Assembly (NCBI GenBank): GCA_023459755.1
Contig: JAEWSS010000082.1
Location: 1-5,962, forward strand
Direction: 5' to 3'
Source of the DNA: Verrucomicrobiota bacterium
GTDB taxonomy: Bacteria > Verrucomicrobiota > Lentisphaeria > Victivallales > Victivallaceae
DNA: 5,962 nucleotides
Numbering within the stretch: the first letter of the stretch is position 1; each line of letters starts with the position of its first letter. Of the stretch, positions 1 through 5,102 are shown piece after piece. Position numbers and translations under genes: made by a program. The notes beneath the pieces are model-generated. The model was given only the letters and a program-made list of their open reading frames with translations, was not told the DNA's origin and did no database searches.

Positions 1-256
1 GGTTGGACTCGATCGACCGCTCGGCGGCCGGCGGCAACATCCCGCCCAGCCGCTCCAACTGCTTAACACTAAGCAACGTCGGAGTTCCGCCGCCGACATA
101 GACGGTGGACACCGGATTTTTCAGGCCGACGATTTCGCGTTCAATCCGATCCAGACAGCGATCGATCATGTCGATGCGCCCCGACTCCGAATAAAACGCG
201 CAGTAACCGCACTTGTTCCGGCAGAACGGCAGATGGATGTAAAGATTGTTGAACAC
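1..256 (-). CDS. hemW: HemW-like radical SAM protein (N-terminal 85 residues, 3' end outside window)
   Basis: This is the amino-terminal part of a radical SAM protein of the HemW / oxygen-independent coproporphyrinogen oxidase-like family; it continues past the left edge. Residues 5-11 read LYIHLPF, followed by a CX3CX2C cluster (Cys12, Cys16, Cys19, written CRNKCGYC) that would bind the 4Fe-4S cluster used to cleave S-adenosylmethionine. Residues 55-60 are GGGTPT, the glycine motif that contacts SAM, and SIESN at 81-85 matches the usual E-x-N region. True HemN has a fourth cysteine (CX3CX2CXC) and a longer N-terminus. Here the residues after Cys19 are Ala-Phe and the cluster sits very near the start, so HemW, a haem chaperone-like protein in characterised cases, is the better call. 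The start is a GTG at 256-254, three bases after the pyrC stop and in the same frame. No other start fits, because upstream is the in-frame TAA and the first internal Met (30) lies beyond the cysteines. It is probably the last known gene of the pyr transcript. Confidence 0.85.
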   Translation of the reverse strand, partial: MFNNLYIHLPFCRNKCGYCAFYSESGRIDMIDRCLDRIEREIVGLKNPVSTVYVGGGTPTLLSVKQLERLGGMLPPAAERSIESN

Positions 257-259
257 CGG

Positions 260-1561
260 TTATTCGACGCGGCGTTCCGCAAGCATGTCGTAAACCAGCC
301 GCCCGCAGACCATTGTGCCGCGCACCCGCCCTTTTACCCGCATGCCGTGGAACGGAGTGTTGCGCGACTTGGTGTAGAAACTTTCCTTGTCGATCACATA
401 CTCCTCCTCCGGGTCGAAAATCGTGATGTCGGCCGGATTCCCGACCTTCAGCGCGTGATTTCCGATTCCGAGAATGTCGGTCGGCCCCGCCGTGAACTTG
501 GAAATCAGCTGCATCAAACCGAGATGACCGGCGTGATACAGTTCGGTCAGACAGATCGGCAGCGCGGTTTCCAACCCCACAATCCCGAACGGCGCCACAT
601 CGAACTCCACCAGTTTGCTGGTGGCGGTGTGCGGCGCATGGTCGGTGGCGATCACCGTTATGGTGTTGTCGGCCAGAGCCGCAATGATCGCCTGACGGTC
701 CGTCTCGGTTCGCAGCGGCGGATTCATCTTGTAATTGGTGTCGTATTTGCGGATGAACTCGTCGGTAAGCGAAATATGATGCGGCGTCGCCTCCGCGGTC
801 ACCATAATCCCGGCGGCGCGGGCGCGGCGGATCAGCTCGACGCTCTCCTTGGCGCTGACATGCTGAATGTGAATTTTCCATCCCACCAGCCGCGCCAGCA
901 TCACGTCACGCGCCACCATAAGTTCTTCGGACAGCGACGGTATGCCGTTCATGCCCAGCAGCATCGACAACTGCCCCTCGTGCATCACACCCGACCCTTT
1001 AAGCGAATTATCCTCGCAATGGTCAAGCACCGGCAGTTCAAACGACTTGGCGTATTCCAGAATATGGCGCATCAGATCATGGTTCTGCACGCAGCGGCCG
1101 TCGTCGGACAACGCCATGACCCCGGCGGTCTTCAAGTTCCCGATCGGCGCCATCTCCTCGCCGGCAAATCCCTTGGTCAGACAGCCGCACGGATAGACCC
1201 GCACCACGCCGTCCACCGCGGTATGGCGGCGCAGATATTCAATGGTTGCCGTGCTGTCGCAGGCCGGATTGGTATTCGGCATCGGCACAATTCCGGTGAA
1301 TCCGCCGGCCGCCGCCGCCATGGTGCCGGTGGCAATCGTCTCCGCCGCGGTGTTTCCCGGCTGGCGAAGATGGACGTGCATATCGATGAATCCGGGCGCG
1401 GCGACCAGATTTTCCAGATCAACCGTCAACGGGTTGAGCACGCACTCCGGCTCCACCAGCATTCCGTCCATGACGCCGATGTCGCGCACCGCGTCCTCAC
1501 CGGTATACGGGTCCACCACTCTGGCGTTGCGCAGAATGAAATTGTTTATTCCCTCGATCAT
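260..1561 (-). CDS. pyrC: Dihydroorotase, class I (PyrC)
   Basis: This enzyme interconverts N-carbamoyl-aspartate and dihydroorotate, the third step of de novo pyrimidine synthesis, in the cytoplasm. From the ATG at 1561 it has 433 residues, normal for class I. The amidohydrolase metal ligands are all visible: HVH within DMHVHLRQPG (His62, His64), the SDDG aspartates (153/154) that stand where class II enzymes carry the carboxylated lysine, His181 in DHCED, His234 in IQHVS and Asp307 in ATDHAPH. These positions lie close to those known for the Aquifex aeolicus enzyme. MPNTNP (about 94-99) and MNPPLR (about 279-284) are further family motifs. A longer reading from GTG at 1573 adds four residues, but the ATG gives an ATGA overlap with the pyrB stop and has a GGGGTG purine stretch nine bases upstream, so I prefer it. 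All ligands are present, so this should be an active enzyme rather than the inactive PyrC' of pseudomonads. It is very probably translationally coupled to pyrB. Confidence 0.96.
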   Translation of the reverse strand: MIEGINNFILRNARVVDPYTGEDAVRDIGVMDGMLVEPECVLNPLTVDLENLVAAPGFIDMHVHLRQPGNTAAETIATGTMAAAAGGFTGIVPMPNTNPACDSTATIEYLRRHTAVDGVVRVYPCGCLTKGFAGEEMAPIGNLKTAGVMALSDDGRCVQNHDLMRHILEYAKSFELPVLDHCEDNSLKGSGVMHEGQLSMLLGMNGIPSLSEELMVARDVMLARLVGWKIHIQHVSAKESVELIRRARAAGIMVTAEATPHHISLTDEFIRKYDTNYKMNPPLRTETDRQAIIAALADNTITVIATDHAPHTATSKLVEFDVAPFGIVGLETALPICLTELYHAGHLGLMQLISKFTAGPTDILGIGNHALKVGNPADITIFDPEEEYVIDKESFYTKSRNTPFHGMRVKGRVRGTMVCGRLVYDMLAERRVE

Positions 1562-2490
1562 TTTTTCACGCACCCCGCTACTAAGAAGAGCACCGCCATG
1601 CGCACGGCGAGCCCGTTGGTTACCTGTTCAAGAATTACCGACCGCGGACCGTCCGCCACCAGCGAACTGATCTCGACATCGCGGTTGATCGGCCCCGGAT
1701 GCATGATTATGGCGTCCGGCTTCATTGTTGCCACCACATCCGGTGTGATGCCGAAAAAGCGGGCGTATTCGGAGTCGCTGGGAAAAAACGCCGCGTTCAA
1801 CCGCTCGTGCTGAATGCGGAGAACATTTACCACGTCGGCCTCCCGCACCGCCTCTTTCAGGTTGTGAGTCACCCGGACGCCGATGCTTTCGAATTCATGC
1901 GGAACCAGCGTTGCCGGACCGGCCACCGTGACCTCGGCGCCCAGCTTCAGCAGGCCCCAGATATTGCTGCGCGCCACCCGGCTGTGCAGAATGTCGCCCA
2001 CGATTGTGACTTTGAGTCCGGCGATGCCGCCCTTCTTTTCGCGGATGGTGAAAAGGTCGAGCAGCGCCTGGGTCGGGTGGCTGTGCGCGCCGTCGCCGGC
2101 ATTGACGATCCCGCAGTGGGTGTTCTGCGCAATAAAGTTCTGCGCCCCCGGCGCCGAGTGGCGCATCACAAACAGGTCGACCTGAAGCGCCTCAAGATTC
2201 TTAATCGTGTCGAGCAGCGTCTCGCCCTTCAGCAGACTTGAGGTTGAAGCCTGCACGTTGATGATGTCGGCCGACAGCCGCTGCTCGGCCAATTCGAACG
2301 AGACCCGGGTGCGCGTACTGGGTTCAACAAAAAAGTTGACCACCGTTTTGCCGCGCAGCGCCGGCACTTTCTTCACATTTCGTTCCGAAACCTTTTTGAA
2401 CTCTTCGGCGGTATCGAGAATGAACACAATCTCCTCCGCCGACAGGTCGTAGAGGCTGAGCAGATCTTTCCGCGTCCACTTAACTTCCAT
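1558..2490 (-). CDS. pyrB: Aspartate carbamoyltransferase catalytic subunit (PyrB)
   Basis: PyrB condenses carbamoyl phosphate with aspartate to give carbamoyl-aspartate, the committed step of pyrimidine synthesis. The 310-residue length is typical of a catalytic chain. The carbamoyl-phosphate loop STRTR is at 58-62, preceded by EP. The SSLLKGET loop holds Lys88, equivalent to E. coli Lys84. HPTQ is at 138-141, Arg171 lies in the GDILHSR segment, and RIQHER at 225-230 supplies the aspartate-binding Arg/Gln pair. HPGPINRDVE at 264-273 is the C-terminal loop seen in Bacillus-type enzymes. The ATG at 2490 is supported by an AAGGG Shine-Dalgarno eight bases upstream. No pyrI regulatory subunit gene is present here. 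Its TGA overlaps the pyrC ATG by four bases, and the gap to pyrR upstream is only 30 nt, so pyrR-pyrB-pyrC is one operon. The direct PyrB-PyrC coupling leaves open a PyrB-PyrC complex such as the one known from Aquifex, but that is inference. Confidence 0.97.
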   Translation of the reverse strand: MEVKWTRKDLLSLYDLSAEEIVFILDTAEEFKKVSERNVKKVPALRGKTVVNFFVEPSTRTRVSFELAEQRLSADIINVQASTSSLLKGETLLDTIKNLEALQVDLFVMRHSAPGAQNFIAQNTHCGIVNAGDGAHSHPTQALLDLFTIREKKGGIAGLKVTIVGDILHSRVARSNIWGLLKLGAEVTVAGPATLVPHEFESIGVRVTHNLKEAVREADVVNVLRIQHERLNAAFFPSDSEYARFFGITPDVVATMKPDAIIMHPGPINRDVEISSLVADGPRSVILEQVTNGLAVRMAVLFLVAGCVKK

Positions 2491-2498
2491 CGATTCAA

Positions 2499-2503
2499 CC
2501 CTT
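2499..2503 (-). promoter_or_regulatory. Ribosome binding site of pyrB
   Basis: Read on the minus strand this is AAGGG, eight bases before the pyrB ATG, in the 30-nt gap after pyrR. It confirms the start. I see no hairpin or promoter in that gap. Confidence 0.75.
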
Positions 2504-2520
2504 ATGCTAAAACTGTATGC

Positions 2521-3075
2521 TTATTTGTGCTGCCATTTCATCTGCCAGACCGCGTCCGCCGGATCGTCGGGAGTAAATTCGGCCATGAGCTTCATATCGG
2601 GATCGATCCGCACGTTGATGCCGGCGTAGTCCGAGTGAATGGGGAACTCGCTGGCGTGCCGGTCAACCAGCACGGCGAGCCGGATCACTCTGGGGCGGCC
2701 GTAGTCGGTCACCGCGTCAAGCGCGGCGCGAATGGTGCGTCCGGAGGAGAGAATATCGTCCACCAGAACCAGATTGGAGCCGTTGACGTCAAAATCGATC
2801 TCGGTGGGCCGGATTATCGGCAGGTTGCAGCGCGTGCCGATGTCGTCGCGGTACATCGAGATGTCCAATTCGCCCATGATCGGCTCGTATCCGGACTTTC
2901 TCCGGATTGCCTCCGCAATGCGGTGTGCAAGCGGAACTCCCTGTTTGTGAATGCCTACCAACACAAAGTCTTCCGGCGCACCGCCGTTTTCCCGGAACTC
3001 GTTGATGATCCCGTCGGCAACCCGGTCGATGGCGTCGTCCACCGTCTGCTCGTCGAACAAAATTTCTCGTTCCAC
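2521..3075 (-). CDS. pyrR: PyrR: pyrimidine operon regulator / uracil phosphoribosyltransferase
   Basis: PyrR is a type I phosphoribosyltransferase fold that in Bacillus binds pyr mRNA in a UMP-dependent way and also makes UMP from uracil and PRPP. This protein has 184 residues, the usual length. The PRPP-binding loop VLVDDILSSGRT is at 103-114. ELDISMYRDD at 69-78 and LAVLVDR at 133-139, followed by ASEFPI, match PyrR rather than UPP-type or purine transferases. The start is GTG at 3075, set by a strong AAGGGAG Shine-Dalgarno five bases upstream. It is first in the cluster with pyrB and pyrC, as expected for PyrR. Two oddities stand out. The loop usually written G-I-x-x-R-G in Bacillus PyrR reads GIHKQG here (residues 41-46), with Gln45 in the arginine position. 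Also, the predicted leader ahead of the gene is too short for a classical attenuator. The family call is firm; whether this protein regulates by binding RNA is open. Confidence 0.95.
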   Translation of the reverse strand: MEREILFDEQTVDDAIDRVADGIINEFRENGGAPEDFVLVGIHKQGVPLAHRIAEAIRRKSGYEPIMGELDISMYRDDIGTRCNLPIIRPTEIDFDVNGSNLVLVDDILSSGRTIRAALDAVTDYGRPRVIRLAVLVDRHASEFPIHSDYAGINVRIDPDMKLMAEFTPDDPADAVWQMKWQHK

Positions 3076-3080
3076 CCTTG

Positions 3081-3087
3081 CTCCCTT
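3081..3087 (-). promoter_or_regulatory. Ribosome binding site of pyrR
   Basis: The minus strand reads AAGGGAG, five bases before the GTG start of pyrR. This strong, well-spaced site decides the GTG start, since no ATG is nearby. Confidence 0.8.
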
Positions 3088-3098
3088 TCGTTTTAATA

Positions 3099-3127
3099 AA
3101 GATACAGCTTTTTTACCGCTTTGACAA
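3099..3127 (-). promoter_or_regulatory. Predicted sigma70-like promoter of the pyrRBC operon
   Basis: On the minus strand, TTGTCA (3127-3122, five of six matches to the -35 consensus) is followed after exactly 17 bp by TATCTT (3104-3099, four of six). The flanking DNA is AT-rich. Transcription would start near 3092, leaving a leader of about 17 nt that contains little beyond the pyrR Shine-Dalgarno. The -35 box overlaps a plus-strand TTGACA at 3121-3126. The prediction is by eye; an additional promoter further upstream, inside the esterase gene, is possible. Confidence 0.55.
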
Positions 3128-3146
3128 ATTTAATTGACGATTTTTA

Positions 3147-3174
3147 TTGTTTTTTCTTTCTCCAATGTTATATT
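3147..3174 (+). promoter_or_regulatory. Predicted extended -10 promoter of the esterase-rsmE-LysM cluster
   Basis: TATATT at 3169-3174 matches five of six bases of the -10 consensus and is preceded by TGT, giving an extended -10 element. A poor -35 candidate, TTGTTT (3147-3152), lies 16 bp upstream. Transcription would begin near 3181, giving a leader of about 27 nt. A better -35 box, TTGACA at 3121-3126, has only weak -10 partners (such as TATTGT at 3145-3150), so I rank it lower. Confidence 0.5.
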
Positions 3175-3193
3175 ACGCCATAGTGTTTCACGC

Positions 3194-3200
3194 AAAGGGA
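3194..3200 (+). promoter_or_regulatory. Ribosome binding site of the esterase gene
   Basis: AAAGGGA lies seven bases before the ATG at 3208. It supports that start, which is also the one that gives a proper signal peptide. Confidence 0.75.
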
Positions 3201-3207
3201 AAAATCT

Positions 3208-4383
3208 ATGAAAACGGGACTCCTGATTATGGCGGCTATCTGCGGAATTACGGCGGCCGGAGCGGTGACGCTGACTCCGGACCGGGAAGACGCATTGTAT
3301 GAAATCGGCGACACCGCTGTCATCGAACTGAAAAGCGACACCCCGGTAACGGTGTCGCTGTCCGGCGACTACTCGAACTATACGGATTTTGCCATGCCGG
3401 AGGGCGGACACCGCTTCACGATTCCCTGCAAAACGCCGGGATTCATAATGGTAAAAGCGACCGCCGGAGACGACTCCGCGGCCTGCGGCATCGGCATCTC
3501 GCCGGACAAAATTCTGCCGGACGTCGACGAACCGGCCGACTTCGACGAGTTTTGGCGCAAACTCATCGCCGAAGCGGACAACATACCGCTTGACCCGCAA
3601 CTCGAAAAACTGCCCGACCTTTCCACCGAACTATATACCGCCTACCGCATCAGCTTCGCCAACGTGGGCAATACCCGCATCCACGGTTTTCTCACCATTC
3701 CCAACGGTGAAGGCCCCTACCCGATCTACTGCTCCGTCCCCGGCGCCGGCCCCAATGACACCAAACCATTGAGCAAACACAACGAACGGGTTATCACACT
3801 GGTGATGAACGTATTCCCGTTCCCGTTGCCCGCCAGCCGCGACGAAGCGGAAAAACTCATAAACAACCATTACCCCGATTTTCAAGGCTATTGGGCGTTG
3901 AACAGCCCGAAACTCGAAGATTTTTTCTTCTACCGCGCCATTCTCGGCATCAACCGCGCCTTCAACTACGCGGCCGAACTGCCCCAGGCCGACCGCAAGC
4001 ACATGGTCTATTGGGGCTCCAGTCAGGGCGGCGCGATGGGGGTGGCGCTAGCGGCGCTCAATCCGCATCTTACCGCGATGGTGCTCAACGTGCCGTCCGA
4101 CTATTCGAAAATCATCGCCGCAGCCCACCGCTCCGGCGACGACGCGCTCCTCGCCTATCTGCCGTATTTTTCCGGAGTCAACTTCGCCAAGCGCATAAAA
4201 ATTCCGTTCATGACTTCAGCGGGCATGGTTGACACCAGCTGCGTACCGTTCGGAGTGGCAAAATTTTACAATCAGATACCCGGAGAAAAATCGATCTGCT
4301 TCGTCCCGGCCATGGGACACGACTTCGACCCGGAATATGAGCGCATGACCGCGGAATTCATCGACCGGCAACTGGAGAAGTAA
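3208..4383 (+). CDS. Secreted CE7-type acetylxylan esterase-like hydrolase with N-terminal beta-rich domain
   Basis: This 391-residue alpha/beta hydrolase belongs to the acetylxylan esterase / cephalosporin-C deacetylase (CE7, AXE1) group, whose characterised members remove acetyl groups from xylo-oligosaccharides. Residues 1-19 look like a Sec signal peptide (Lys2, hydrophobic stretch, AGA then Val20), so export is expected. Residues about 20-100 form an extra segment rich in alternating hydrophobic residues, probably an Ig-like beta domain. The hydrolase begins near DFDEFW (111-116), a CE7 hallmark. The nucleophile is Ser272 in GSSQGG, the acid is Asp342 in GMVDTSCVP and the base is His371 in MGHD; the Asp-to-His spacing of 29 equals that of the Thermotoga enzyme as I recall it. 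YFSGVNFAKRIKIP (320-333) is also CE7-like. The family's RGQ motif is missing: the aligned stretch reads MNVFPFPLP (200-208). The tyrosine-containing oxyanion segment appears replaced by VPGAG (177-181). Substrate is therefore uncertain. Its stop overlaps the rsmE start by one base (TAATG). Confidence 0.85.
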   Translation: MKTGLLIMAAICGITAAGAVTLTPDREDALYEIGDTAVIELKSDTPVTVSLSGDYSNYTDFAMPEGGHRFTIPCKTPGFIMVKATAGDDSAACGIGISPDKILPDVDEPADFDEFWRKLIAEADNIPLDPQLEKLPDLSTELYTAYRISFANVGNTRIHGFLTIPNGEGPYPIYCSVPGAGPNDTKPLSKHNERVITLVMNVFPFPLPASRDEAEKLINNHYPDFQGYWALNSPKLEDFFFYRAILGINRAFNYAAELPQADRKHMVYWGSSQGGAMGVALAALNPHLTAMVLNVPSDYSKIIAAAHRSGDDALLAYLPYFSGVNFAKRIKIPFMTSAGMVDTSCVPFGVAKFYNQIPGEKSICFVPAMGHDFDPEYERMTAEFIDRQLEK

Positions 4384-5102
4384 TGCGTTTCTTTTATGCC
4401 GAAAACCCCGGTTCGCCCGGAGAAATACAGCTGCTCGACCGCGACGAAGCCGACCACCTGTTCGTAACTCTGCGCGCCCGATCCGGCGACCGGGTCGGCC
4501 TGCTCGACGGCAAAGGCACCACGGCCGAGGCCGAAGTCACCGGCGACCGCCGGCTGACAATCGTCACCCGCCGGGTCAACGCCGCGCCGAAACTCCGGGT
4601 TCACTTATTTTGCGCCGCGCCGCGCCGCAAAGAGTTGGATCTGCTGCTGAAACAGGCGGCGGAGACCGGCGCCTCCTCGGTCAATCTCATCAACTGCGCC
4701 CGCTCGGTGGCAACGCCGGACGGCGATGCACTCGACCGCTGGCGCACCATACTGATGGAGGGCTGCAAACAGTCGCACAATCCGTTTGCTCCGGAAATCG
4801 CGGCGCCGATCGACTTCAAAACGGCGGTTCAAAAAGTTGAGGCGGCCGGATGGCCGACGTTCTTCGGCGCCGTGCCGCGCCCGGAAGACGCACCTGCCGC
4901 CGCCGACAAAGTGGCGGACGGCGACTGCGCACTGTTCATCGGGCCGGAGGGCGGGTTCACCGCCGGGGAAGAGGACTCCATGCGCGGCGCCGGATTCCAG
5001 CCGTGGAACTTTGCCGCCACCGTTCTGCGGCTTGAAACCGCGGCCGCCGGCGGAGTGCTGCTGCTGAAATATCTCAATCGGTTGAACGGAGGACGGAAAT
5101 GA
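4383..5102 (+). CDS. rsmE: 16S rRNA (uracil-1498-N3)-methyltransferase RsmE
   Basis: RsmE methylates N3 of U1498 in 16S rRNA of the small ribosomal subunit, using SAM. The 239 residues have the family layout: an N-terminal PUA-like part (1 to about 68, starting MRFFY, with DEADHLFVTLRARSGD at 21-36) and a SPOUT-class knotted methyltransferase domain. RRKELDLLLKQAAETG (81-96), LFIGPEGGFTAGEE (184-197) and VLRLETAAA (214-222) are the signature blocks, the last two forming the SAM-binding knot. The ATG at 4383 shares a base with the esterase stop, and GGAG lies five bases before it inside that gene, so translation is probably coupled. Some signature positions differ: the usual ERS/ERC reads ARS at 107-108 and onward, and the LGPR before VLR is replaced by NFAAT. 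I still expect an active enzyme because the GPEGG and LRxETA blocks are intact. The link to an esterase upstream looks incidental rather than functional. Confidence 0.94.
   Translation: MRFFYAENPGSPGEIQLLDRDEADHLFVTLRARSGDRVGLLDGKGTTAEAEVTGDRRLTIVTRRVNAAPKLRVHLFCAAPRRKELDLLLKQAAETGASSVNLINCARSVATPDGDALDRWRTILMEGCKQSHNPFAPEIAAPIDFKTAVQKVEAAGWPTFFGAVPRPEDAPAAADKVADGDCALFIGPEGGFTAGEEDSMRGAGFQPWNFAATVLRLETAAAGGVLLLKYLNRLNGGRK
5088..5093 (+). promoter_or_regulatory. Ribosome binding site of the LysM protein gene
   Basis: GGAGGA, close to a perfect Shine-Dalgarno, lies five bases before the ATG at 5099 and within the last codons of rsmE. It establishes the start of the downstream gene. Confidence 0.8.

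Noticed and set aside
1562..1573. Upstream GTG start for pyrC adding four residues
   Set aside because: The ATG at 1561 gives the classical ATGA overlap, better spacing to the purine-rich stretch and metal-ligand numbering close to the known class I enzyme.
233..1813. Very long plus-strand open frame (526 codons) antisense to pyrC and part of pyrB
   Set aside because: It is a GC-rich shadow: the protein is rich in His/Arg/Gln with no family resemblance, has no ribosome binding site, and the opposite strand carries complete, motif-perfect pyrC and pyrB.
3105..3121. Possible terminator or hairpin around the T-rich stretch between the two clusters
   Set aside because: Only a three-base stem (AGC/GCT) can be drawn. 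The gap separates divergent genes, where no terminator is needed, and it fits the spacer of the pyr promoter.
3130..3600. 156-codon minus-strand open frame opposite the esterase N-terminus, running into the intergenic gap
   Set aside because: The sequence is Arg/Val/Phe-rich without motifs and would occlude the promoter region. The esterase signal peptide and domain on the plus strand explain the region.
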